Shown one piece after another: positions 26,618 to 36,267 of a stretch of DNA of 64,000 bases (position 1 is the first letter of the stretch; every line of letters begins with the position of its first letter). The stretch is taken from the NCBI RefSeq assembly GCF_000367365.1, contig NZ_BARF01000033.1, positions 1-64,000 on the forward strand. The letters run 5' to 3'. Under the pieces are notes generated by a model. It saw only the letters and a list, made by a program, of their open reading frames with translations, searched no databases and was not told where the DNA came from. The translations under genes and the position numbers were made by a program. This stretch comes from Streptomyces prunicolor NBRC 13075 (lineage in GTDB: Bacteria > Actinomycetota > Actinomycetes > Streptomycetales > Streptomycetaceae).

Positions 26618-27115
26618 TCAGCCCTGCTGGAACAGTTCCGCCGGGAGCGGTTTCAGCAGGGCGTAGAGGTCGTCCGTGATGGGGCGGTCCCAGGCGGCGA
26701 TGGTGACCAGGACGTTGTCGCTGCGGTCGAACTGGACGCAGGAGATCCGGCTCTCCGAGAGCTTGAGTCGGCGCACGATCAGCAGGTTGTCGCCCTGCAT
26801 CACCGGCATGTCCTCGACGCCCACGACGGTCACCTCCTCGTCGTTCTCCAGCGCGAGGAGCAGTTGCGCGACCTCGAACGGGATCTCGTCCTCGGCGACG
26901 TCGCGGGCCGGGGAGCCCTCCGGGAGGTTGCCGATGACCATCGCGGGGCCGCGGCCGCCGAAGAGGTCGTAGCGCAGGAAGACACCCTGGCAGCTGCCGT
27001 CGGGAGCGGGCAGCAGGCCCGCGCCGAGGTTACCGGGCCAGTCGCCCGGGTCCATGGCCAGCACATCGAATTCGGGGCCGGCGGGGGTGGCGCTGCGGCG
27101 GCGGAGGAACGACAT
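26618..27115 (-). CDS. Conserved hypothetical protein
   Basis: The 165-residue soluble protein starts MSFLRRRSATPAGPEFDVLAMDPGDWPGNLGAG by choice of the ATG at 27115; ATG 27160 is also open and neither has a clear Shine-Dalgarno. It has mixed alpha/beta character, no signal peptide, no membrane helix and no motif I recognise. It ends nine bases from the convergent amidase gene. A dispersed repeat lies upstream. It looks like a real actinomycete protein by codon bias, but no function can be given. Confidence 0.7.
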   Translation of the reverse strand: MSFLRRRSATPAGPEFDVLAMDPGDWPGNLGAGLLPAPDGSCQGVFLRYDLFGGRGPAMVIGNLPEGSPARDVAEDEIPFEVAQLLLALENDEEVTVVGVEDMPVMQGDNLLIVRRLKLSESRISCVQFDRSDNVLVTIAAWDRPITDDLYALLKPLPAELFQQG

Positions 27116-27189
27116 GTCGCAATGGTACGGGGTGCCGTCCGGCGGTGGAGCCGTGGTCATGTGCCGGGTGCGGATCGTTGTCGGGTGCC

Positions 27190-27252
27190 GGTTCGTGGGG
27201 GCTGGGCGCGCCCGCGCGGCGGAGCCGCAAATTGACACAGCCCCGCGCCCCT
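27190..27252 (-). repeat. Dispersed Streptomyces intergenic repeat, copy B
   Basis: Read on the minus strand it starts AGGGGCGCGGGGCTGTG and ends CCAGCCCCCACGAACC. It aligns along its full length with copy A (1-64) and with the shortened copy C (37258-37300). It lies between the hypothetical gene and the LAL regulator. Confidence 0.75.
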
Positions 27253-27267
27253 GGGGGGGGTTCGGCC

Positions 27268-30165
27268 TTACGTAGGTTTAATCAGTGCCGTTTCCAGGCC
27301 CGTGCGGTCCGTGCCCAGTTTTCGGTAGGCCGCTGACAGCAGGCGTACCGCCGTTTGTTCGTCTGTCTGAAGCTCTACGGCTATCTCGGCGTCCGTGTGG
27401 CCGTGGGCGGCCAGGGTCGCCGCAGCGCGCTCACGGGTCGTGAGGGTGTCTGTTTCGGTGCTGTGGAGGCGGCGGGGGCGTAGGCCTGCTGCTGCCAGTT
27501 CGGCGCGGGCTGTGTCGGCCAGGCCGTCGGCGCCGCATTGGACGGCTGCGTCCAGGCCTCGGTAGAGGTGGTCGGCGGCTTCCCTGGACCTGCCTGCTCG
27601 GCGGAGTTCGGTGCCGAGGGCGACCAGGGCGCAGGCCAACTCATAGGCGGCCGGGGAGCGTTCGAGGTGGGTGACGGACTCTTCGAGGAGTTTGGCGCGG
27701 GCCGAGCCTGAGGAGACCTCGGCGGCGATGCGCAGAGCCTGGCCGATGGCGGACGGGGTGCCGAACTGGCGAGCGCGGGCGACCGCTTCGTGCGCGGTGG
27801 CGACCGCGCGCTCGGGGGTGTCGTGACTCTCGGCGCGGGCGAGGTGGAGCTGCCAGGGGCACCACGCGGGGTTGCGGATGCCGCGCGGGTCCAGGCGGCG
27901 GCCCGCGGAGGCCAGTTCGGCGGCGGCCTCCTTGGCGAGACCGCGGGCCAGGAGCAGTTCGCCGTAGACGGTCTGGGCGTCCGGGAAGACGACGGCGGCC
28001 GGGAAGGGCTCCGCGAAGGCGTGGTCCTCGGCGAGTCGGGTGGCCTCCGCGACCCGGCCGCGGGCCAGCAGGACCTCGATGAGGATGCCGGTGCCGTACC
28101 AGTAGACGGGGGTGCCGGGTCCGACGCGTTCGGCGAGGCGCAGGCCCGCGCGGGCGAAGTCCTCGGCCTCGGCGAGGCGGCCGCGCCGGTAGCGGAGGTA
28201 GCCGAGGAAGGTGTAGCCGAAGGACAGGTGCGCGCCACGCCAGCCCTGTTGTTCGAAGTCGGCGATGCCGGTGGCGAAGAGTTCCTCCGCGCGGCCCGGT
28301 CGGTCGCAGTACATGAAGGTGAGGGCGACCAGTACCGGCACCTCGAAGCCGCGGTCGGCCTCGGCCCAGCCGAGGCCACCACTCAATGCGCGTTCGGCAT
28401 GGTGGAGGGCCACATGTGCGGGTTCACCACGGAGTACGGCGTCCCAGGTGCGCAGGCCGATGATGTACCGCTCGGTGAGGTCGCGGCCCTTGAGGCGGTC
28501 GGCGAGTTTGGTGAGGCGGCGGGAGCGCGAGGGGTGGTCGGGTTCGTCGGCGCGGAAGGCGTCCCACATGAACTGCTCGGAGAGCATGCGGAGTTTGACC
28601 CGGGCGTCGTCGGTGACGCGGATCTCGCGGGCGAGGGTGTCGGAGGCCTCGGCGAGGCGGTCGCTGTGGGCGAGTACCTGGGAGAGGCGGTAGACGATGT
28701 TCTGCCGCAGGCCTGCGTCGCTGATCGGCTCTTCGAGGGCGGCCCGAAGGTGGTTGACGGTGGTCGCCGGTTCGGTGAGGAGGGAGGCGCTGCCCAGTTC
28801 GTACAGGACGGCGGCCCGGTCGTCGAAGGGCGGGGGTTCGCGCAGGGCGCGGGCGAGGTAGCTGCGGGCCGTGTCGGGGGCGCCCGCGCGCAGGGTCTCG
28901 CCGGCTGCCGCGCGGAGTTGCTGGACCACCCAGTTGTCGCCGTCGGGGTGGGTCTCCATGAGGTGGCGGGCGGCGGCGGAGGGACCCTGGCCCTCGTTGA
29001 TGACAGACCAGGCTGCCTGGCCGTGCAGGGCCACGCGGACGCCGGCGGGGATGGCCCGGTAGACGGCGGTGGCGATGAGCGGGTGGACGAATTCGAGGGT
29101 GCCCACGGCGGTGAGTGTGCCGGTGAGGATGCGGGCGCCGCGCAGTGCGTCGACTGCGTCGGCGGCCTCCTCGTGACCGAGTCCGGCGACGGCGGCGGCG
29201 AGCATCGGATGGGGTTCGGTGCCGAGGACGGCGCAGGCCCAGGCGAAGCGGACGGTCGAGGTGCCGAGGCGTTCGAGGCGGGTGGTGAGGCCGCTGCCCT
29301 TGACGGCGGCGGCGAGGTCGCGCAGTTGGTGGGCCCCGGCCTCGGTGGGGCTCAGGCCGCGGTCGTGGATCTTGGCGGCGAGTTCGACGGTCTCGAACGG
29401 GTTCCCTGCGGTGACGGCCCAGCACTCGTGGCAGAACGCGTCGTCGGCGTGCGCGCCGAGCGTCTCGCGCACCAGGTCGGCTACGGCCGCGACGCTGAGC
29501 GGTTCCAGATCGAGGGGGCGTCCGCCGGCCCGGCCGGGCAGTCCCCTGAACGACTCGGCGTGGTCGGGGAGTTCGTCGGGGCGGTACGCGACGACGACCA
29601 GCAGCGGGAGTTGCTCGGCGCGCGGCGCGAACGCGGCCAGCCAGCCCAGGGATTCGGGGTCGGCCCAGTGCGCGTCGTCGAGGACGAGGACCATCGGGGC
29701 ACGGTTGACCGCGAGGTGGGTGAGCACCCAGTCGAGGCCGTCACGCAGACCCTGCTGGTCGGGCGGGGAGCCTTCGGTGGGGGCGCACAGGCCGAGGGCG
29801 GGGCCGACGATGTCGTACCAACTCCCCAGCGCGGTACGGAGATCGGCGTCGGCCGAACCGGCGAACTGCGGTTGCAGCAGCTGTCGGGCGACGTGGAAGG
29901 CGACGCGTTGTTCCTGGTCGCCGCCGCGCGCGGAGAGCACCGTGCAGCCCTGGGCGGCGGCCCGGCGGCGCACTTCGGTGAGGAGGGTGGTCTTGCCGAT
30001 GCCGGCCCGTCCCGCGAAGGCGAGCAGGGCACCGCGCGGCCGGTCCCCCGGTTCGGCCCCGCCCGTGCGTAAGCCGGTGAGTTCGCCCAACGCCTCGTCC
30101 ACAGCGGCGAGTTCACTCTCCCGTTCGAAGAGTGTCCTTCTGCTGCGTGCGCTCCGCCGTCCCAT
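27268..30165 (-). CDS. Large ATP-binding LuxR-type (LAL) transcriptional regulator, TTA-containing
   Basis: The 965-residue protein has an N-terminal AAA/STAND ATPase with Walker A GRAGIGKTTLL (about 51-61) and Walker B-like MVLVLDDAHWAD. A long helical/TPR-like central region follows. The C-terminal LuxR HTH is recognisable but diverged (LTTRERAAATLAAHG ... TDAEIAVELQTDEQTAVRLL). LAL proteins are usually pathway-specific activators of antibiotic or catabolic clusters. The ATG at 30165 follows GGGGG. Codon 32 (30070-30072) is TTA, so it should depend on bldA. No biosynthetic cluster adjoins it. Confidence 0.9.
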   Translation of the reverse strand: MGRRSARSRRTLFERESELAAVDEALGELTGLRTGGAEPGDRPRGALLAFAGRAGIGKTTLLTEVRRRAAAQGCTVLSARGGDQEQRVAFHVARQLLQPQFAGSADADLRTALGSWYDIVGPALGLCAPTEGSPPDQQGLRDGLDWVLTHLAVNRAPMVLVLDDAHWADPESLGWLAAFAPRAEQLPLLVVVAYRPDELPDHAESFRGLPGRAGGRPLDLEPLSVAAVADLVRETLGAHADDAFCHECWAVTAGNPFETVELAAKIHDRGLSPTEAGAHQLRDLAAAVKGSGLTTRLERLGTSTVRFAWACAVLGTEPHPMLAAAVAGLGHEEAADAVDALRGARILTGTLTAVGTLEFVHPLIATAVYRAIPAGVRVALHGQAAWSVINEGQGPSAAARHLMETHPDGDNWVVQQLRAAAGETLRAGAPDTARSYLARALREPPPFDDRAAVLYELGSASLLTEPATTVNHLRAALEEPISDAGLRQNIVYRLSQVLAHSDRLAEASDTLAREIRVTDDARVKLRMLSEQFMWDAFRADEPDHPSRSRRLTKLADRLKGRDLTERYIIGLRTWDAVLRGEPAHVALHHAERALSGGLGWAEADRGFEVPVLVALTFMYCDRPGRAEELFATGIADFEQQGWRGAHLSFGYTFLGYLRYRRGRLAEAEDFARAGLRLAERVGPGTPVYWYGTGILIEVLLARGRVAEATRLAEDHAFAEPFPAAVVFPDAQTVYGELLLARGLAKEAAAELASAGRRLDPRGIRNPAWCPWQLHLARAESHDTPERAVATAHEAVARARQFGTPSAIGQALRIAAEVSSGSARAKLLEESVTHLERSPAAYELACALVALGTELRRAGRSREAADHLYRGLDAAVQCGADGLADTARAELAAAGLRPRRLHSTETDTLTTRERAAATLAAHGHTDAEIAVELQTDEQTAVRLLSAAYRKLGTDRTGLETALIKPT

Positions 30166-30340
30166 CCCATACCCCCTGCCACGGTGGTGTGTCCGCGCGG
30201 GGAGCGAACGCGCACCGTGAGCTACAGGGACCTCAACGTACGCTTCCCGAGGGTCGTGCGACCCGGTAGTCGGCGAAGGCGTACCGGCCGGTTTTCCTGT
30301 GTCGTGCGTGACGCCGGGCGACGAGGGTTTCGCGGGTGAA

Positions 30341-30500
30341 CTGCCGTTCTTGGACCCCTTGGTGGCGCCGGACACCCCGTTCCGAATTGTTCATGGAGTG
30401 GCTGGCGGGGACGCTGGAGGCCGGTGCGCGCGAGCCGCACGCGCTGATGGTCTCGACGGCCGGTACCGACAGCAGACCGACGGTACGGACCTCACTCCTC
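30341..30500 (+). pseudogene. Pyridoxal 5'-phosphate synthase (PdxH-like) N-terminal remnant, frameshifted
   Basis: Conceptual translation gives LPFLDPLVAPDTPF in one frame (30341-30382), then ELFMEWLAGTLEAGAREPHA and LMVSTAGTDSRPTVRTSLL in the next (30384-30500). This matches the start of PdxH-family FMN oxidases (the xLFxxWLxxAxxAGxxEPHAMxLST region). A frameshift lies near 30383 and the remnant ends where it meets the 3' end of the universal stress gene. It is clearly non-functional. Confidence 0.7.
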
Positions 30501-31391
30501 CAACGCCGTCGGCGGCACCACCGCCGCCGGACTCGCCGCGTGCAGCAGGACCGCCTGGGTGACCGAGCCGATCAGACGGGCCGGGGACAGCAGGCGGCGG
30601 CGATGGCGGCCCACGACGACCAACTCGGCGTCCTTGGAAGCGGCGACGAGGTGACCGGCCGCGTCACCCGGGGCTACGTACGGCTCGGTGCGGACGTCGG
30701 GGTGGCGTTCGCGATGCGGGGCGAGGAGGGACTCGGTGAGGGTGCGGGTCTCGTTCTCGATGTCGTCCTGGTCGATGGCGGGCGGGACGAGTTCGCCGGG
30801 GGACGCCCAGGCCTGCGGCGGCCATGGGTAGGCGGCGACGACCTGGAGGCGGGCTCCACGCAGGGCCGCCTCGGCGAAGGCGAAGGAGAGGGTGATCTCG
30901 TCGGGGCTGTCCACGTGCAGGCCGACGACCACTCGGGGTCCGGGATCGGCCGGAGGCGCATCGTGCACCTCACGCCCGGGCCGAGGCACGACGACGACCG
31001 GGCAGTCGGCGTCACGGGCGGCGGCCATGCCGTTGGAGCCGAGCAGCAGGCTGGCGAAGCCACCGCGACCTCGGGAGCCGAGCACCAACAGCTGTGCGCT
31101 GGAACCGAGTTCGGGCAGTACGGCACCCGGAGCGCCCTGGAGCCCGAGGTACTCCACGACCGGCCGGTCGGCCTGCCCTTCGACATACGTACGGACCTGG
31201 TCGAGCACCTCGTCCGGGTCCGGCGGCCCGGCGACCAGGACACCGGGCGGGGTCCAGGCGGCGGCGTACTGCCACACATGGACGACCCGCAACGGCGCCC
31301 CGCGTCCACGGGCCGCATCGAGGGCCCAGTCCAGGGCCCGCAGGCTGTCGTCCGAACCGTCGACCGCCGCGATGACCGGCAGGGTGCTCAT
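30492..31391 (-). CDS. Universal stress protein, tandem UspA domains
   Basis: The 299-residue protein holds two UspA domains, about 5-138 and 155-296. The first ends with the ATP-binding motif GSRGRGGFASLLLGSNG (G-2X-G-9X-GS); the second motif, GRHRRRLLSPARLIGS, is weaker. Such proteins bind ATP and respond to starvation or hypoxia. The ATG at 31391 has GAGAGGAA upstream. Decayed flavin-oxidase genes flank it on both sides, a neighbourhood type often linked to redox or dormancy stress in actinomycetes. Confidence 0.9.
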   Translation of the reverse strand: MSTLPVIAAVDGSDDSLRALDWALDAARGRGAPLRVVHVWQYAAAWTPPGVLVAGPPDPDEVLDQVRTYVEGQADRPVVEYLGLQGAPGAVLPELGSSAQLLVLGSRGRGGFASLLLGSNGMAAARDADCPVVVVPRPGREVHDAPPADPGPRVVVGLHVDSPDEITLSFAFAEAALRGARLQVVAAYPWPPQAWASPGELVPPAIDQDDIENETRTLTESLLAPHRERHPDVRTEPYVAPGDAAGHLVAASKDAELVVVGRHRRRLLSPARLIGSVTQAVLLHAASPAAVVPPTALEE

Positions 31392-31491
31392 GGGTTCCTC
31401 TCCTCCGGAGTAACGGGACCTTCCCCCTCCGCTGCCAGCCTGGCTCAGGCGTCGGCCCCGGAAGGGTTCTCAAGGTCGCGTGTCCGGAAAA

Positions 31492-31911
31492 TCAGGCGGG
31501 ACACCCTTCCACGACGGTGACGGCGATGGCGACGAGTCGGCGTTCGCGGCCCAGGGCCCGGTCGAGGAGGCGCACCAGGCGGTACATGAAGAAGCGTCAC
31601 CTCATCAACTCCTGGACGCGGGCGGTCTCCGCAGGATCCAGGAGCCTGGCGGTCGCCCGCACCGCGGGTACGCCGGCAGGGACGGTGCCCTTCATGTCGC
31701 ACGCCGCGATGGTCACTTGAGAGTTGTTGCGGATCCGCTTGACCTTCCCGGTCTCCGGCGGTGTCAGGACGTAGAGGGTGTCGTCCTCTACGAGACCGCC
31801 GACGGGGGTGGGGACGGCCTGACCGTTGCGGCGGAAGGTGGTGAGGCTGACGTGCCCGCCCCTGCCGATGCGGTCGAGAGCCTGGTCGAAGTCGCTGCGC
31901 GGGGTGGTCAT
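31492..31911 (-). pseudogene. PPOX-class F420-dependent oxidoreductase interrupted by an in-frame TGA
   Basis: From ATG 31911 the frame reads 104 residues of a PPOX-class flavin/F420 oxidoreductase (HVSLTTFRRNGQAVPTPVGG, GKVKRIRNNSQVTIAACD) and stops at TGA 31597-31599. The same frame then continues for 34 codons, RFFMYRLVRLLDRALG ... VAIAVTVVEGCPA, to a stop at 31492. This is the expected C-terminal helix and strand, where homologues have Arg or Lys at the stop position. One CGA-to-TGA change would explain it. The product may be a truncated, weak enzyme, or this may be a sequencing error. Confidence 0.75.
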
Positions 31912-31944
31912 GCGGGTCTCCAGGGCCAGCGGGTGTTCCGGGGG

Positions 31945-32547
31945 CTAGCGGGTTTTCCCGCCGGCGAGGGCACGGGCCGTGCGCGCGGCCTGCTCCTCGA
32001 CGGAGGCCCGGGTGTTCCAGCGGCCGGGCAGCATGTCCTGCTGCTGGAACAGGGCCAGACCATGGGCTGCCGCAGCGACCTGGACGAGCAGTTCGAACGC
32101 CTCGTCCGGGTCGGGGGCGAGGCGGCCGGTGACGGGCATCAGGTCGTCGTGCAGGGCACTTCCCGCCGTGGCCAGTTCGGGGTGCCGGCTCTTGTCGAGG
32201 CCCGCCAGGAAGGTGATGTCGAAGAGGGCGCGCTCCTCGGCGGCGAACCGTACATAGGCGGTGGCGAAGGCCGCCAGCTGCTCGACCGGGTCCGAGTGCG
32301 CGGCCAGCGCGATGCGGTAGCGGCGGCGCTGCTCCTCGTAGCCCTTCAGAGCCAGCGAGGCCAGCAGCGCCTCCCGGTCGCTGAAGTGCTTGTAGGGGGC
32401 CGACACGCTCACCCCGGCTCTCCGGCACGCCTCGGCGAGGGTGAACCCGTGCGGGCCGCGCTCGCCGACCAGGGCGAGGGCCGCCTCCTCCAGCGCGTTG
32501 CGCAGATCTCCGTGATGAGTGCCGGTGGGACGCCGTTTGACTGCCAT
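31945..32547 (-). CDS. TetR family transcriptional regulator
   Basis: The 200-residue protein has a TetR HTH at about 25-55 (GFTLAEACRRAGVSVSAPYKHFSDREALL) and a C-terminal ligand-binding helical domain of the WHG type. The ATG at 32547 is preferred because the upstream in-frame start at 32574 lies inside an operator palindrome. It is divergent from an SDR gene. Two matching palindromes between them are the likely binding sites for this protein, giving autoregulation and control of the SDR. Confidence 0.92.
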   Translation of the reverse strand: MAVKRRPTGTHHGDLRNALEEAALALVGERGPHGFTLAEACRRAGVSVSAPYKHFSDREALLASLALKGYEEQRRRYRIALAAHSDPVEQLAAFATAYVRFAAEERALFDITFLAGLDKSRHPELATAGSALHDDLMPVTGRLAPDPDEAFELLVQVAAAAHGLALFQQQDMLPGRWNTRASVEEQAARTARALAGGKTR

Positions 32548-32555
32548 GCCGACAA

Positions 32556-32592
32556 GGTTAACACTATTAACCATAGGTGAACGTCATTCACC
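32556..32592. promoter_or_regulatory. Tandem TetR operators between divergent genes
   Basis: GGTTAA-cacta-TTAACC (32556-32572) and GGTGAA-cgtca-TTCACC (32576-32592) are two perfect 17-bp dyads of the form GGTnAA-N5-TTnACC, offset by 20 bp (two helical turns). They lie 9 bp upstream of the TetR start and 95 bp upstream of the SDR start. Confidence 0.72.
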
Positions 32593-32687
32593 TTCGACGA
32601 CGAGCGAGCAACCGAATGGGCAGGCCGGCAGGCCACGATTGCCCCTCTCGCGACCGCCTAGTCCCCGTACGACTTCTGGAGGAACCG

Positions 32688-33650
32688 ATGACCGGATCGA
32701 ACCCCGCGCACTGGACAGCCCAGGACATCCCCGACCAGCACGGCCGCACCGCCGTGATCACGGGTGCCAACACCGGCATCGGATTCGAGACGGCCAAGGC
32801 CCTCGCCCTGCGCGGGGCAGAAGTGGTCCTGGCGGTACGGGACACCAACAAGGGCAAATGCGCGGCGGAGGAGATCACTCTCGTCGCGCCGACCGCGCGG
32901 GTGCACGTCCAGCGCCTCGACCTGAGTTCGCTCGCCTCGGTCCGGGACACGGCCGGCGGACTAAGAGATGCCTACGCCCGGATCGACCTGCTGATCAACA
33001 ACGTCGGCGTGATGTACACCCCGCATCGGACGACCTCGGACGGCTACAAACTCCAGTTCGGGACCAACCACCTGGGTCACTTCGCCCTGACCGGGCTGCT
33101 GTTGGACCTGCTGCCGCCCGCGTCCCGCGTCGTCACGGTCAGCAGCGCGGGCCACCGCATGGGCGGCCCGATCGATCTCGATGACCTCGACTGGCGCAGG
33201 CGCCCGTACGACCGGACCGCCTCGTACGGGCACTCCAAGCTGGCCAACCTGCTGTTCACCTACGAGCTCGACCGCAGACTGCCCGCCGGCGGGCCGCTGG
33301 CCGTCGCCGCGCATCCCGGCGGCGCCGACACCACCGGCTCCCGGAGCGCGATGTCGCACTCCTCCGCCCTCACCCGCGCGGCCTTCGCGGCGATCCGACC
33401 GCTGCTCCTCCAGTCCCCCGAAAGGGGAGCACTGCCCGTGCTGCGCGCCGCGACCGACCCGGGCGTACGGGGCGGTGAGTACTACGGCCCACGCGGATTC
33501 CAGCAGAGCAAGGGGTACCCCAAGGTGGTCCGCTCCTGCCCGCAGTCGTACGACACGGAGCTGCAACGCCGCCTGTGGGCGCTCTCCCAGGAGATGACCG
33601 GCATCGAGTTTCCATCAGGCACGCAGCCCGGCCGCCACTCTCACGAGTAA
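32688..33650 (+). CDS. SDR family oxidoreductase (retinol-dehydrogenase-like)
   Basis: The 320-residue classical SDR carries TGANTGIGFETA (cofactor), NNVGVM (NNAG variant), VSSAGH (catalytic Ser) and YGHSKLANLLF (catalytic Tyr and Lys). The C-terminal PGGADTTGSRS resembles WWOX/retinol dehydrogenase-like bacterial SDRs. It reduces or oxidises an unknown alcohol/ketone with NAD(P). The ATG at 32688 has GGAGGA five bases before it. Control by the divergent TetR protein is likely because of the double operator. Confidence 0.9.
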   Translation: MTGSNPAHWTAQDIPDQHGRTAVITGANTGIGFETAKALALRGAEVVLAVRDTNKGKCAAEEITLVAPTARVHVQRLDLSSLASVRDTAGGLRDAYARIDLLINNVGVMYTPHRTTSDGYKLQFGTNHLGHFALTGLLLDLLPPASRVVTVSSAGHRMGGPIDLDDLDWRRRPYDRTASYGHSKLANLLFTYELDRRLPAGGPLAVAAHPGGADTTGSRSAMSHSSALTRAAFAAIRPLLLQSPERGALPVLRAATDPGVRGGEYYGPRGFQQSKGYPKVVRSCPQSYDTELQRRLWALSQEMTGIEFPSGTQPGRHSHE

Positions 33651-33661
33651 AGGCCGGGCTG
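33624..33661 (+). terminator. Hairpin overlapping the SDR stop codon
   Basis: CAGCCCGGCC (33624-33633) and GGCCGGGCTG (33652-33661) are perfect 10-bp arms; the SDR stop codon lies in the loop. Confidence 0.6.
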
Positions 33662-33711
33662 ACGATGAGTGTGCGCACTTCCCGCGATGATTCGCTGGGG
33701 AACCTCCACCT

Positions 33712-33954
33712 TCAGGTGAGGTCGAACTCCCCTTCCCGCGCCCCCGACACGAACGCGCCCCATTCCGCGGGCGTGAAGATCAAGGAAGGGCTTTCCGGGC
33801 GGCCACTGTTGCGCATCGCGATGAATCCCTCGACAAAAGCGATCTGGACATCCCCCAGTCCACGGCTGCCTGAGTGCCAATCGGCGTCACTGAGGTCCAG
33901 CTCCGGCTTGTCCCAGCCCGCAAGCGGGTGCTGCTGGATGGTGCTCTCGGCCAC
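33712..33954 (-). CDS. DUF397 domain protein (orphan)
   Basis: The 80-residue protein ends in the DUF397 pattern VEGFIAMRNSGRPESPSLIF, then TPAEWGAFVSGAREGEFD. Translation starts at GTG 33954 with GGAGGAG upstream. DUF397 proteins usually sit next to an XRE-type HTH regulator and act with it in development (WhiJ/AbaA-type pairs). No such partner lies within this window on either side, so it may work with a distant one. The N-terminal half (WDKPELDLSDADW) is longer than in the shortest members. Confidence 0.85.
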   Translation of the reverse strand: MAESTIQQHPLAGWDKPELDLSDADWHSGSRGLGDVQIAFVEGFIAMRNSGRPESPSLIFTPAEWGAFVSGAREGEFDLT

Positions 33955-34036
33955 GTCCGTGCTCCTCCCGATTCGTCGTCCGCGGCCAGCCTAGCGATCG
34001 GTTTCTGATGCCAACAGGCCACGTGAGGGGGACCTT

Positions 34037-35199
<1,163 letters not shown>

Positions 35200-35203
<4 letters not shown>

Positions 35204-36267
35204 CGCGGATCCCCTTCGAGTACGGCGACCAGGTTCTGTTGCAGACAGGGGCCGGAGGTGGCGTGGGCGAGCGCCCGGTCGGACTCGCCCCGGTGGATGC
35301 GAGCGGCGGCCTCGCCGATGCGAATCAGCCCGGCGGCCATGACGGGATTGGCGGCGAGGGCACCCCCGGACGGGTTGACGCGCACATCGTCACCAAGCCT
35401 CAGCGCCTTCCGCAGGACGACCTCCTGCGCGGTGAACGGCGCGTGCAACTCGGCGGTGTCGACGGGCCGTTCGAACGCACCGGCCTTCTCGGCAGCGAGC
35501 CGCGTGGACGGCGAGTCGGTCAACTCCCGTACACCCAGCCCGTGCGCCTCGATCCGATGGTCGATCCCGCTGATCCAGGCGGGCCGTTCGCACAGCTCGC
35601 GGGCCCGGTCCCCGGCCGCGAGGATCACGGCGGCGGCACCGTCACCGACCGGCGGACAGTCGCCGGTGCGCAGCGGCCGTACGACATAGTCGCCCTGCGG
35701 CACCGAACCCCGCACCTGCGCATGGGAGTTGGCGCTCGCGTCGGTCCGGCTGCGGGCCGCGACGGCGGCGAGCGCGGGCTCGTCGGTGTCGCCCGCGTCG
35801 ATCAGGGCCTGGGCCTGGAGGGCGGCGAGCGCAACGGAGTCCGGCCAGAGGGGAGCCACGTAGTAGGGGTCGAGCTGTCGGGTCAGGACGTCGCGCACCG
35901 AACCCGGGGACGACTTGCCGTACGAGTAGACGAGCGCGGTGTCGGCGTCGCCGGTAAGCAGCTTGGTCCACGCCTCGTAGAGCGCCCAGGCGCCGTCCAT
36001 CTCGACGTGCGACTCGGAGATCGGCGGCCAGGCACCGACGCCGTCGAGGGCGAGGGTGAAGGAGAAGGCGCGGCCGGCGAGGTAGTCGCTGGAGCCGGAA
36101 CAGGTGAAGTCGATGTCGGCGGTCTTCAGGCCGGTCTGTTCGAGGACGCCGTGCAGGACCGGCATCAGCATCTCCACCTCGGAGAGCTCGTCGGTGGTCC
36201 GCCGGTGGTCGGTCTGCGCGAAGGCGACGACGGCGATCTCCCGTATCGCAGCGGCTCCTTGCATCAC
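35200..36267 (-). CDS. Second thiolase-like protein lacking catalytic residues
   Basis: The 355-residue protein has a thiolase superfamily fold (IAVVAFAQTDHRR start, VNPSGGALAANPVMAAG near the end). The nucleophile region reads SESHVEMDGAWALYEAW without Cys, and GHP is ANP. It is probably the partner subunit of the downstream thiolase-like protein. Start is GTG 36267, overlapping the DUF35 stop by 4 bp (GTGA); ATG 36264 is equally possible, and AAGGAG serves both. The tight overlaps imply a heteromeric complex made in fixed ratio. Confidence 0.85.

Noticed and set aside
27790..30072. 760-codon plus-strand frame opposite the LAL regulator.
   Set aside because: Antisense shadow; composition reflects the codon bias of the LAL gene on the other strand.
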